A stretch of 62,533 bases of DNA from Bacteroidetes bacterium HGW-Bacteroidetes-3 (GCA_002842505.1 PHDE01000003.1:1-62533), one strand, 5' to 3'; shown: positions 1 to 9,509, numbered from the stretch's first letter. Notes: generated by a model from the sequence alone, not told the origin. Translations and numbers: made by a program.

Positions 1-942
1 CTTATTGGTGAACGCCTGACAACTACGCCAACTCATTATGCCTATTTAAAAATTGCGGAAGGCTGCGACAGGCCTTGTTCTTTTTGCGCCATTCCTTTGA
101 TGCGCGGAAAACACGTATCAACACCCATTGAAAATTTGGTGATTGAAGCTACGAAACTGGCAAAAAAAGGAATCAAAGAACTGATTTTAATTGCGCAGGA
201 TTTAACGTATTACGGACTGGATATTTACAAGAAACGGGCCTTGGCTGATTTATTGACCGCATTGGCAAAAATAGACGGCATTGAGTGGATTCGTTTGCAT
301 TACGCTTTTCCAACGGGTTTTCCTTTAGATGTATTGGAGGTTATACACAATGAGCCGAAAGTTTGCAATTATTTGGACATTCCGCTGCAACATATCAACG
401 ACGATATTTTAAAGTCGATGCGAAGGGGAACTTCCCACGAAAAAACAACGAATTTGATTGCGGAATTCAGGAAATCGGTTCCAAATATGGCAATTAGAAC
501 CACGTTAATAGTTGGTTATCCAGGGGAAACAGAAGCGATATTTGAGGAATTGAAAAAATGGATGGCCGAAATGCGTTTTGAACGTTTGGGCGTTTTTGCC
601 TATTCCCATGAAGAAAATACCCATGCGGCCAGCTTAAAAGACAATGTTTCCGAAAAAGTGAAACAAAAAAGGGTGAGCGACATTATGGATTTGCAAAGCC
701 AGATTTCTTTTGAATTGAACCAGGAAAAAGTAGGCAAAGTGTTTAAATGCATTATCGACAGAAAAGACGGCAATTATTTTATAGGAAGAACAGAATTTGA
801 TTCACCTGACGTGGATAATGAAGTGCTGATTGACGCCACAGAAAATTACGTGCAAGTGGGGAAATTTGCCAACATAAAAATTACTTCCGCCACAGAATTT
901 GATTTGTACGGGGAACCGGTTCAATTAGTGGTTACTAATTAA
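1..942 (+). CDS. rimO: Ribosomal protein S12 methylthiotransferase RimO, 5'-truncated by window start
   Basis: Frame +1 is open from base 1 (LIGERLTTTPTHYAYLKIAEGCDRPCSFCAIPLMRGKH...), with the radical-SAM CxxxCxxC motif and a C-terminal TRAM-like region. The listed ORF at 97 is only an internal Met. Confidence 0.95.
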   Translation, partial: LIGERLTTTPTHYAYLKIAEGCDRPCSFCAIPLMRGKHVSTPIENLVIEATKLAKKGIKELILIAQDLTYYGLDIYKKRALADLLTALAKIDGIEWIRLHYAFPTGFPLDVLEVIHNEPKVCNYLDIPLQHINDDILKSMRRGTSHEKTTNLIAEFRKSVPNMAIRTTLIVGYPGETEAIFEELKKWMAEMRFERLGVFAYSHEENTHAASLKDNVSEKVKQKRVSDIMDLQSQISFELNQEKVGKVFKCIIDRKDGNYFIGRTEFDSPDVDNEVLIDATENYVQVGKFANIKITSATEFDLYGEPVQLVVTN

Positions 943-1146
943 TAATTATCAATTTAGTGTTTGTAATTGATTAACTTGGGTTATCCGACAAAGCATAATT
1001 GATATAGAAGCTAGGAACATGTTTTTATAAATTTTTTGGTCAATTATTAAATTTATTTTTTTGTTAAAATAATGTTAGAGGTTACATCGTATTTCTGCAG
1101 TCTTCCTGAATTGTCTATATTTATAAAAAATTAAACTCGGTTTAAA

Positions 1147-1812
1147 ATGGATAAAAACTTTGATGAAAATAAAAAAACTGCCTACGATTTTGAAAAACAT
1201 TGGAACAATGCTTATCAAAAATCACCCATTACCAATTTGGGGTGGTATGAAGAAAACCCGACTCCTTCCATAGAATTGATTAAGTCCTGCGACTTGCCAA
1301 AAAATGCCTTAATTTTTAACGCTGGCGCCGGTGCAACCACATTAATTGCGCAATTATTGGCTGAAGGCTATGTTAATATAGTAGTGAATGATATTGCCTC
1401 ATCTGCTTTAACCGAATTGGAAAGCAATTTACAACAGCCTAAAAATGCCCAGATTCAATATATAGTGGACGATTTAACAAATCCGTCAGAATTATTGAAA
1501 TTAAAAAATGTCGATTTGTGGCACGATAGGGCTGTGTTGCATTTTTTTACGGAGGAAAATCAGCAAAAAGTCTATTTTGACTTATTAAAAAAAGTACTAA
1601 AACCAAAAGGATTCGTAATTTTGGCTGAGTTTAATTTAGAAGGTGCCAAAAAATGCAGCGGACTTGATGTATTCAATTACAATGAAGAAATGTTGCAGGA
1701 ACGCTTGGGAAGTAATTTTGAAATGTTGAAATCATTTAATTATACCTACACACAACCTTCTGGAAATACAAGAGAATATGTTTATACTTTGTTTCAAAGA
1801 AAATCTGCGTAA
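1147..1812 (+). CDS. Class I SAM-dependent methyltransferase
   Basis: Motif I-like NAGAGATTLIAQLL, motif II region VDLWHDRAVLHFF, and post-I acidic VVNDIASSAL. Confidence 0.8.
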   Translation: MDKNFDENKKTAYDFEKHWNNAYQKSPITNLGWYEENPTPSIELIKSCDLPKNALIFNAGAGATTLIAQLLAEGYVNIVVNDIASSALTELESNLQQPKNAQIQYIVDDLTNPSELLKLKNVDLWHDRAVLHFFTEENQQKVYFDLLKKVLKPKGFVILAEFNLEGAKKCSGLDVFNYNEEMLQERLGSNFEMLKSFNYTYTQPSGNTREYVYTLFQRKSA

Positions 1813-1815
1813 GGA

Positions 1816-3411
1816 ATGAGCGTACATCATATCCCTTTTGAAGCTACCGGTTATTTTTCAAAACTAATTTGCGATTATTTGGATAAAAAACCAGAACTAT
1901 CTAAATTTTACGGAAATTATCCGGATGTTGCCGGATTTAAAAATCAGGTTTTATCCAAAAAAGCAACATTTTCGGCAACTTCAAGGCAGTTGTTGCACGA
2001 TGCGTTGAAACAGCAATATAAAAATTCTTCTGTTTCAGAGCAGACTGAACAAAATATCGAGTCGCTCTTAAACGAAAACACTTTTACGGTAACTACCGGA
2101 CATCAATTGAATATTTTTACCGGACCTTTATATTTTTTATACAAAATTGTGACCGCTATTAATTTGGCAAACAGGTTGAAAAAGGAATTTCCGCAGCAAA
2201 ATTTTGTGCCGGTGTATTGGATGGCTACGGAAGACCACGATTTTGAGGAAATTCAGTATTTCAATGTCAATAACACTAAAATCAGTTGGAACAGGGAAAG
2301 CAGCGGTGCTGTAGGACGATTAAATTTAGATGGATTTGATATAGTTTTTAAGGAATTTTCAGCACTTTTAGGAACTTCTGACAATGCCAATGACTTGAGG
2401 GAATTGTTCAAAAATGCCTATTTAAAAAATGAAAATTTGGCGGAAGCCACCCGTTATTTGGTAAATGAATTTTTTGGCGCATACGGATTGGTCATTGTTG
2501 ATGGAGATGATTTAATTCTGAAAAAATCTTTTGCGCCTTTAGTGAAAGAAGAGCTGCTTCAAAACACTTCTTTTAAAATTGTTTCCAAAACGGATCAGCT
2601 ATTGGCTGCCGAATATAAAATTCAGGTAAATCCAAGGGAAATTAACTTATTTTATTTAAAAGATGCCAAAAGGGAACGCGTCATTTTTGAGAAAAATCAT
2701 TTTATCATAAACAATACCGACCTTATTTTTACAAAAGATGAAATATTGCAAGAAGTTGCCGCGCATCCTGAACGGTTTAGTCCGAATGTAATTTTGCGTC
2801 CGCTTTACCAGGAAATTGTGTTGCCAAACCTTGCTTATATTGGTGGAGGAGGAGAGTTGGCTTATTGGTTTCAGCTAAAAAATTATTTCAATGAAGTAAA
2901 TGTTTCTTTTCCAATTTTGGTATTGCGTAATTCGGTTTTATTGGCCACTAAAAAACAGTTGTTAAAGTTGAAGAAATTAGACATTTCTTTGGTTGAAATT
3001 TTTAATGGGCAGGAAACTTTAATTGCCGATAAAGTAAAAGAATTATCTGAAATAAAAATTGATTTTTCTGAACAAAAAAAATACCTGAAACAACAATTTT
3101 CCGAATTAAAGGAACTTGCAAAAAAAACAGACAGTACTTTTTTGGGGGCGGTTAATGCTCAGGAGAAAAAACAGCTAAACGGATTGGGTAATTTAGAAAA
3201 GCGATTATTAAAAGCGCAAAAGCGCAAACTTTCTGATGTCGTTCAACGTATAGCGGAATTGCAAAATGAGTTATTTCCTAACCAAAGCCTGCAGGAACGT
3301 AATCAGAATTTTTCTGAATATTACGAGGTCTTGGGATCCGAATTAATTCCAATGTTGCTTAAAAGCACAGATCCGCTGAAATTTGAGTTTGCTATTATTG
3401 AATTTGAATAG
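1816..3411 (+). CDS. bshC: Bacillithiol biosynthesis cysteine-adding enzyme BshC
   Basis: HHIPFEATGYFSKL N-terminus, TGHQLNIFTGPLYFLYKI and YWMATEDHDFEEI typical of BshC. Confidence 0.93.
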   Translation: MSVHHIPFEATGYFSKLICDYLDKKPELSKFYGNYPDVAGFKNQVLSKKATFSATSRQLLHDALKQQYKNSSVSEQTEQNIESLLNENTFTVTTGHQLNIFTGPLYFLYKIVTAINLANRLKKEFPQQNFVPVYWMATEDHDFEEIQYFNVNNTKISWNRESSGAVGRLNLDGFDIVFKEFSALLGTSDNANDLRELFKNAYLKNENLAEATRYLVNEFFGAYGLVIVDGDDLILKKSFAPLVKEELLQNTSFKIVSKTDQLLAAEYKIQVNPREINLFYLKDAKRERVIFEKNHFIINNTDLIFTKDEILQEVAAHPERFSPNVILRPLYQEIVLPNLAYIGGGGELAYWFQLKNYFNEVNVSFPILVLRNSVLLATKKQLLKLKKLDISLVEIFNGQETLIADKVKELSEIKIDFSEQKKYLKQQFSELKELAKKTDSTFLGAVNAQEKKQLNGLGNLEKRLLKAQKRKLSDVVQRIAELQNELFPNQSLQERNQNFSEYYEVLGSELIPMLLKSTDPLKFEFAIIEFE

Positions 3412-3829
3412 AAATCGGATTAAAAGCAAGAATTTTGTCTTTAAAGGCATATTGAATCTCCAGCACTTTTTCATCTTTTATTTTATTGGCTTCTTCTTCG
3501 GTTAATTCAAAATCTACTTCAGTATAAAAAGCGGGGGTATTTTTAATTCGGTTGGATTCAATGTCTGTATGATCCGAGCTTAAAATCAAGGAATTTTTTT
3601 CAAAAATAAAGCTAAGCGTGCAGCCTGTACGTTTTATTTTAGTCGAAAAATCGCCGATGATAATTGTTTTTATGAAAGGAAACCCGCCCAATTCTTCAAT
3701 ATCTAAATACACGGTGTTGCTTCCATTTTCAGCGTATTTTGTGCCGCCTTTAAAATCAATTTCAGAAATAATCTCCGTTACACTTTGAACTTTTTGGGGT
3801 TTGAAGAGATTTGAAAAGGAAAATGCCAT
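3395..3829 (-). CDS. Conserved hypothetical protein
   Basis: 144-aa ORF convergent with bshC, overlapping it by 17 bp. No recognised domain. Confidence 0.6.
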   Translation of the reverse strand: MAFSFSNLFKPQKVQSVTEIISEIDFKGGTKYAENGSNTVYLDIEELGGFPFIKTIIIGDFSTKIKRTGCTLSFIFEKNSLILSSDHTDIESNRIKNTPAFYTEVDFELTEEEANKIKDEKVLEIQYAFKDKILAFNPISIQIQ

Positions 3830-3844
3830 AATTTTTTTTGTTTT

Positions 3845-4273
3845 CTAGTTGTTGTGATAAGCTTGGTTGTGTGCCAGAGGTTCTCCACAATTTGTGCAGT
3901 TAGTTGCGCTTCCTGAACCGCCAGAGCATCCTTTATTGCATGTATAATGATAAATGCCAAAAGAATTTTGAGCGGGAGACGGCGCTGCCGGTGCGTTGGC
4001 AGCCGGATTTCCGCCATTATATTTCGGAATATTTAAAGGTCCGTTTTTTAACAAATCCTGCGCATGAAAAGCGTCATTGTGCAAGTACTGATTTTTGCAA
4101 ACCGGACAAGCGCCTGCGACATCACTGCCGCTATTTTCGCACTTATTTCCGCAAATATAATGTTTAACCGAAGCGGTCTGGGTGTTTTGCTGTATTAGTG
4201 GTTTTGGTTTTTCCTCTTTACAAGAGAATGAAATTGCCAAAACAAAAAATAAGATGATTTTTATAGTTTTCAT
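3845..4273 (-). CDS. Lipoprotein with two Cys-rich, heavy-metal-binding-domain-like repeats
   Basis: Lipobox SFSC. Repeat 1 YICGNKCENSGSDVAGACPVCKNQYLHN and repeat 2 YHYTCNKGCSGGSGSATNCTNCGEPLAHN resemble HMBD-type Y-x-C-P...CPxC motifs. Confidence 0.65.
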   Translation of the reverse strand: MKTIKIILFFVLAISFSCKEEKPKPLIQQNTQTASVKHYICGNKCENSGSDVAGACPVCKNQYLHNDAFHAQDLLKNGPLNIPKYNGGNPAANAPAAPSPAQNSFGIYHYTCNKGCSGGSGSATNCTNCGEPLAHNQAYHNN

Positions 4274-4443
4274 AGTAATTGGTATTTCTGAATAACTGAC
4301 GATACCTGCAAATATAATAAAAATTATAGGAAGTCAAAAAGAGGTAAGCATAAGAGAGTGGTGTATTGACAATTATAACAGAACCCGATTTTTGTTGCTT
4401 AAAATTTGTAAATACCAAGAAAATGAGTAAAAAATCAAGCGTT

Positions 4444-4486
4444 AAAAAAGCACCCAATAAAGTGAAATTATCGAGTGCTTTATTTT
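4444..4486. terminator. Putative terminator hairpin
   Basis: AAAAAAGCACCC...GAGTGCTTTATTTTT inverted repeat. Confidence 0.5.
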
Positions 4487-4524
4487 TATTTAAATGTTGA
4501 GTAATCAGTATTATATTTTAACAA

Positions 4525-5028
4525 TTATTCACTACATCTAGCTTTGTCAATGTCAACAATTACCCATGGTTCTTCATTCAAATACAAATATTTTCCAGAA
4601 ACTATAAAATGACTACCCCTATCACCAATAGCGTTGAAATGAAAATTCTCGCTTGAATCATTCTTTGAAAGGTCAAAAGTCGTAATTTCTTTATACTTAA
4701 ACACTTCTCCTGATTCACCAGTCAGAAAACCATTATAAGTCATATTCATAAATAGTAATACATCATTTTCAAATTGCATAACGCAATGAAAATTTAGAGT
4801 TCCACTGATATGATCCACGATATTATCGCCACACCATAAATCAAAATTTGCATAATCAAGCCAACTATGTGCAGTCGTTTCTTTTTTAGGTGATTTTGCA
4901 TTTAACTGATTTTCAGATGCTGGTTTTAATTGGCTATCTTTAAGAACAGCATTTAAATCGTCATCATTTTTTGAGCATCCTACTGCTATTAGAAATGCTA
5001 CCAGAACTAAATAAATTGAGTTTTTCAT
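4525..5028 (-). CDS. Hypothetical lipoprotein
   Basis: MKNSIYLVLVAFLIAVGCSKND signal peptide and lipobox. Confidence 0.75.
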   Translation of the reverse strand: MKNSIYLVLVAFLIAVGCSKNDDDLNAVLKDSQLKPASENQLNAKSPKKETTAHSWLDYANFDLWCGDNIVDHISGTLNFHCVMQFENDVLLFMNMTYNGFLTGESGEVFKYKEITTFDLSKNDSSENFHFNAIGDRGSHFIVSGKYLYLNEEPWVIVDIDKARCSE

Positions 5029-5043
5029 AATATATAATTTTTT

Positions 5044-5083
5044 GTTGATAATTTTCCTACTCTATTAAAGGATTTTCGGATTC
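5044..5083 (-). promoter_or_regulatory. Conserved leader element, copy 1
   Basis: gttgataattttcctactctattaaaggattttcggattc, 15 nt upstream of the ATG at 5028. Near-identical to 5578-5617 and 6459-6498. Confidence 0.75.
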
Positions 5084-5178
5084 TTCCTATAAACTCTTTT
5101 TGAAATAAAAGTGAATAAATAAATAACACTATTTGTCAGAGGTTAAATGAATTTCAACAATAGAATTTGCAAAATCTT

Positions 5179-5562
5179 TTATTTTTTCCCACTATTGATT
5201 TCGATTTCTAAGAATGAAATAGTTGTTTTGCCAGTGTTCTTAGTAGTATGTGGAGGATCAGCCGATGCCGACATAGCGTCTCCTGCTTTCAGATCAGACA
5301 CTTCTTTCTTTCCACTTTTATAATTTACAGTAATCTGTCCGCCTTGTAAACAATATAACATCTGAACAGGGTGTGTATGCATTACCAACTCTTTACCTGG
5401 TGCAAGTGTGCATTTTATCATTCGTACCCCTGCCGTTTCAGTAAGCAACTTGGCTAGTTTAGGGTTCGTTTTAACAACATCTTGGGCAGATGCGTGTAAT
5501 CCTGCCAACACTGTAATTAGCACAACTAATATTGCGCTGTGAATTAAATGTCTTTTTTTCAT
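5179..5562 (-). CDS. Secreted cupin-domain protein
   Basis: Signal peptide; cupin motifs KCTLAPGKELVMHTHPVQMLYCLQGG and LKAGDAMSASADPPHTTKNTG. Confidence 0.85.
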   Translation of the reverse strand: MKKRHLIHSAILVVLITVLAGLHASAQDVVKTNPKLAKLLTETAGVRMIKCTLAPGKELVMHTHPVQMLYCLQGGQITVNYKSGKKEVSDLKAGDAMSASADPPHTTKNTGKTTISFLEIEINSGKK

Positions 5563-5577
5563 AATATAAATTTTTTA

Positions 5578-5617
5578 GTTGATAATTTTCCTACTCTGTT
5601 AAAGGATTTTCAGATTC
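5578..5617 (-). promoter_or_regulatory. Conserved leader element, copy 2
   Basis: gttgataattttcctactctgttaaaggattttcagattc, 15 nt upstream of the ATG at 5562. Confidence 0.8.
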
Positions 5618-5704
5618 CACCTTGCTTCTCTATTAAACAATCATTTGTGGGAAAGTTTCAGAAAAAGAGGTTCTCTAATAAACTACGAATAAATAGTAGC
5701 GTAT

Positions 5705-6442
5705 TTAATTACACCCATAAACCTTGTTTTTAATAGTTCCTTTTACAGAAACACCATTTACCTTCATGTCGGTCCAAAAAGTTGTGTATCCGCTATTCCC
5801 TTTATCACAATCAATTTTAAGAAGAAAACAAAACATGGGACTTCCTATTCGTTTTGAAGGAGTTGCTGTATTCCAATACGCTTTCTTCAAATTGGTGATG
5901 CAAGTGATCACTGTTTGATTATTATCATTATTAACAGTAAATATTCTTCTTGTATCTTCTCCAGATGCATCCGAAACTAACATATGAGGCAGAAAATATT
6001 TAATATGGGGAAACGTAAACTCAACAACTGCATTATCTACATCTTCTGGACTAAAATATCCAAAATGAGCCATTAAATCATAATTTTCCGGATTATATTC
6101 TGTATCTCCATTTACATAATAAGGGGAGAAGTCATAATCTAATTGATGAAAACTATAACCTGGATATGCTGATCCAATTCCTGGTGGAGCCCATAAAGCA
6201 GTCATTAACACATCATTATTATCCCAAATTGTAATAGACCCAGGGGTTGCCCATGGAGTTATTGGCGTAGCTGTTTGTTTAGCAAGTTGAGACGTAATGG
6301 CGTCTGGAGTTGTTATGATTTCTTCAGGAAGCTGATTGTTTGCATCCAGAGAATCAGAATCTTTACTACAAGATACTGCGCTAAAAACCATCACTATCCA
6401 AAGCGTGCTTTTTAGCATTTTTAAGGCAATTGAATTTTTCAT
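5705..6442 (-). CDS. Hypothetical lipoprotein
   Basis: MKNSIALKMLKSTLWIVMVFSAVSCSKDSD lipobox; no domain recognised. Confidence 0.75.
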   Translation of the reverse strand: MKNSIALKMLKSTLWIVMVFSAVSCSKDSDSLDANNQLPEEIITTPDAITSQLAKQTATPITPWATPGSITIWDNNDVLMTALWAPPGIGSAYPGYSFHQLDYDFSPYYVNGDTEYNPENYDLMAHFGYFSPEDVDNAVVEFTFPHIKYFLPHMLVSDASGEDTRRIFTVNNDNNQTVITCITNLKKAYWNTATPSKRIGSPMFCFLLKIDCDKGNSGYTTFWTDMKVNGVSVKGTIKNKVYGCN

Positions 6443-6458
6443 AATTTAAAATTTTTTA

Positions 6459-6498
6459 GTTGATAATTTTCCTACTCTGTTAAAGGATTTTCAGATTC
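6459..6498 (-). promoter_or_regulatory. Conserved leader element, copy 3
   Basis: Same 40-mer as 5578-5617, 16 nt upstream of the ATG at 6442. Confidence 0.8.
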
Positions 6499-6555
6499 CT
6501 CCATTAAATTTGATAGAATTTTAAGTAAAGTTCCGTTAAAACAGCTGTTAATACA

Positions 6556-6630
6556 TTTCAATTTTGAATCAAAAACTTTCAATTTTTGGTTATTTATTTC
6601 AATTTTTATTGAGCGCTTTCAATTTTTGGT
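6556..6630. promoter_or_regulatory. Phased direct-repeat array (TTTCAATTTTTGG), about 20 bp period, four copies
   Basis: TTTCAATTTTg, cTTTCAATTTTTGGTT, aTTTCAATTTTTATT, cTTTCAATTTTTGGTT, with the C at 6559, 6580, 6600, 6620. Confidence 0.6.
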
Positions 6631-6772
6631 TGAAAGTTCAAAATAACAGAAGTTTTGTGTGGAAAGTTGAGTAATAAAACAGGAAAAAGTTGGGTGCCAT
6701 TTAAATTTAAGGAAAGGAAAAATAGAAATTAATCAATAGAACAAATTTACTATTGACTTTCAAAAATAGAAA

Positions 6773-8941
6773 TCATTTATTTGTTGAAATCAGAAGACCT
6801 TCTGCTTGCAACAATCTTTCTACTTTGTTGTGTTCTTTCAAGTACCTGGATTCGGCATTTTTAAGAAATTCTTTATATTCGGGTTCATTACGTATGCAGT
6901 CTACCATTGGGCTAATTTTAAATCTTGAAATTTGTGAACAGAGATATAAATAGGAAGGCTGGCTGTTAACTACACGCAGGTGTTTCAATGCTTTTTCTTT
7001 TTCGCCAATGGCTGCATAAATAAAAGTTAATCCTAAATTCGCAGAACATATTATGGTAGGCTTGTTCTGTTCTATTATTTGCAACCTGTACTTAATTGAT
7101 CCGTCAAAATGAAAATTCGCCTCTTTCTTTCTGCCATTTTTATAGTAAATGTATCCTAAATAGAAATCAGGTTGAATTTTACGATTCTGCTGTTTCATAG
7201 ATTTGGTGTATTTTTCCAAAATTCGATACCCTTCTTTGTAATCTCTTAAATTCAAATATGTATTTCCTAGGAAGTAAGAATGATGTAAACCCAATAATTT
7301 GCCTAAGTTCAATGAATCTGCATTGTATATTTTATGCGCATATTTAACTACAGAATCATATTTACCAAGGTTAAAGTTTACATGTAGCAAACTCCAATAA
7401 TAATAGGTTGAATCGCCGGTTAGTTCAATTAGTTTTTCTGCATATTTTTCCCCTTCGTCATAAAGACCTATGCTATTGAAGCTATCCCATAAACTAATTA
7501 AATTATAACGTTTCTCAATTGAATTATTTTCAAGTTTAAGTGCCTTTAGCATATTCTTAATTGCATTATAAGAGTCACCCTTATTAAAATATCTTTCAGC
7601 TAAATAATCGTAAGCAGAAGATCCATTGGGATTGTACTGAATCGCCAGATTAAAGGCTTCCTCTGCTTTTTTGCTGATACCTTTCTCAGTAAACAACACG
7701 CCAAGCAAACCATAAGCATTGGCATTTTTATGATCGAAATGTAAAGCCTTGTTGGCAAAGAAAAATGCAGAGTCCAAATCGCTGTATGTTTCGTAGATCC
7801 AACCAAGTTGTACATACGGTTCTGCATACGTGGAATCTAATTGAATTGCCCTGTTGAAATAGTCTTTAGCTTGTTTGTCAAATTCAATATTATTTTCAAA
7901 ATCTGCAATATTGTGTAATTCAAATCCCCGGGAATACATTTCCCAAGCAGCGACACTGGTTGTGGGTGGTTTTTTAATTAATTCCTTTTCCCCAACGGTT
8001 ATAACCGCCTGAATTTCGGAAGCAACTTTTATAGCAATCTCACTTTGAAGATTAAAGATGTCATCCAGCTTCATATTATAACTATTGGAAAAAAGATGCT
8101 TGTCTGATCGCACATCTATTAATTGAATATAAAGGTTTACCTGATTGCCAATTTTTTGTCCGCTTCCTTCAATAATATAATTAACTCCAAGTTCCTTGGC
8201 AATTTGAGGAATTGTTTTGGTACTGTTATTTCGATATTGCTCAACTGACGTTCTGGGGCGAACTTCTAAATCTTTGACTTTAGAAAGATTGTCCAGAATG
8301 GCTTCCATTACCCCATTTATAAAATACACATTCTCAGTATCTTTGCTATCATTAATGAAGGGTAAAACTGCAATAGATTTCTTCTGGCTTTTTAAATGAT
8401 TGGAATTTTTAAGAAATCCGCTATTGAAAAAATAGATTAAAACAATGACAATCAAAATAGTAACGGGAACAAAAGCAATAACGCTCCTAATCTTCCTTTT
8501 TTTCTTCTTCTTGGAAGATTTTGTTCCGATATGCAAAAATTCCTGTTTTTTAAGATTTGTATTAACCAATAGTTCCTCTCTTTTTTCATCTGAACTATTT
8601 AATGCTCTTTTTTTTAACTCTCCAGGAGGATAACCAAAATACTCTGAAAAACAGGTGTTAAAATAGGCTGGGCTGCTAAATCCTACTTTAAAAGCAACTT
8701 CAGAAGCGGTTACAGAATCTTGCTGCAACATTTTCACGGCTTGTTGTAACCTAAATTCGCGAATATACTGGTTAATTGTTTTCTTGTAAATGTGGTGCAG
8801 CTTTCGATTTAAGTTAAATCTACTCATTCCAATTTTGGAAGCCAACTCTTGGACTCCAAAATTTTCATTTTCTAGGTTTGAAAGAATAATCTCATTCAGT
8901 TTCCCGATAAATGCTGAATCAATGGCAGATAAATCGTTCAT
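6773..8941 (-). CDS. Membrane-spanning AraC-type HTH regulator with TolB-N-like and TPR sensor region
   Basis: N-terminal AraC HTH (LASKIGMSRFNLNRKLHHIYKKTINQYIREFRLQQAVKMLQ...VAFKVGFSSPAYFNTCFSEYFGYPPGEL), one TM (IRSVIAFVPVTILIVIVLIYFF), KSIAVLPFINDSKDTENVYFINGVMEAILDNL, then TPRs. Confidence 0.88.
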   Translation of the reverse strand: MNDLSAIDSAFIGKLNEIILSNLENENFGVQELASKIGMSRFNLNRKLHHIYKKTINQYIREFRLQQAVKMLQQDSVTASEVAFKVGFSSPAYFNTCFSEYFGYPPGELKKRALNSSDEKREELLVNTNLKKQEFLHIGTKSSKKKKKRKIRSVIAFVPVTILIVIVLIYFFNSGFLKNSNHLKSQKKSIAVLPFINDSKDTENVYFINGVMEAILDNLSKVKDLEVRPRTSVEQYRNNSTKTIPQIAKELGVNYIIEGSGQKIGNQVNLYIQLIDVRSDKHLFSNSYNMKLDDIFNLQSEIAIKVASEIQAVITVGEKELIKKPPTTSVAAWEMYSRGFELHNIADFENNIEFDKQAKDYFNRAIQLDSTYAEPYVQLGWIYETYSDLDSAFFFANKALHFDHKNANAYGLLGVLFTEKGISKKAEEAFNLAIQYNPNGSSAYDYLAERYFNKGDSYNAIKNMLKALKLENNSIEKRYNLISLWDSFNSIGLYDEGEKYAEKLIELTGDSTYYYWSLLHVNFNLGKYDSVVKYAHKIYNADSLNLGKLLGLHHSYFLGNTYLNLRDYKEGYRILEKYTKSMKQQNRKIQPDFYLGYIYYKNGRKKEANFHFDGSIKYRLQIIEQNKPTIICSANLGLTFIYAAIGEKEKALKHLRVVNSQPSYLYLCSQISRFKISPMVDCIRNEPEYKEFLKNAESRYLKEHNKVERLLQAEGLLISTNK

Positions 8942-8986
8942 GATCGAATATTATAGTATCAAGGTACAATCAAATATACTTAAAAT

Positions 8987-9192
8987 AGATGAAACGAGCA
9001 TTACAAATTTTGACACACAAAGTAATGATTAATGGCGAACCTGCCTCGCCGGCAGGCAGGCAGCATCTGTTACCGCTAAAAAATAAAATTTAAACAGATG
9101 AAACGAGCATAACAAATTTTGATACACATAGGAATGATTAATAGCGAACAGTCCCGAATTTTCGGGATTACCGCTAAAAAATAATTATAAAC
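8987..9192. repeat. Two tandem copies of a ~98-110 bp interspersed hairpin repeat (locus A)
   Basis: gatgaaacgagcat[ta]acaaattttga...gattaatRgcgaac-[hairpin]-accgctaaaaaataa. Same family as 15179-15372. Confidence 0.85.
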
Positions 9193-9427
9193 AGATGAAA
9201 TTTAATATGAAAAGTGTTGATTTTCAAAGATTAAGCTTCTTGGATACATTACAGTATTTGTTTCTGTCATCCTAAATCCTTGAACTTCCTCTTCCTTTAA
9301 GGTTTTAATAAGAGAAAATGATGTAGTGAAAAAAAGCTATATAATAGTTCAAAAGTGACAGATTGGCCAAACGAACCAATGAACAAACAATTTTTTGTTC
9401 AAAGGTTAAGAATTAAATATTAAAAAC

Positions 9428-9509
9428 AAAAAAAGGCACTCCACTAAATAAAATTTTTGTCAAACTGAACTTTTTTAATTCTAAAGTCGAAAATTCAGAG
9501 TGCCTTTTT
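9428..9509. terminator. Inverted repeat downstream of lpdA (large-loop terminator or TIR element)
   Basis: AAAAAGGCACTC ... GAGTGCCTTTTT, perfect 12-bp arms. Confidence 0.5.

Noticed and set aside
97-97. Start of the first listed ORF (Met at 97) as the true rimO start
   Set aside because: The reading frame and the RimO radical-SAM CxxxCxxC motif extend upstream to base 1, so the gene is truncated by the window.
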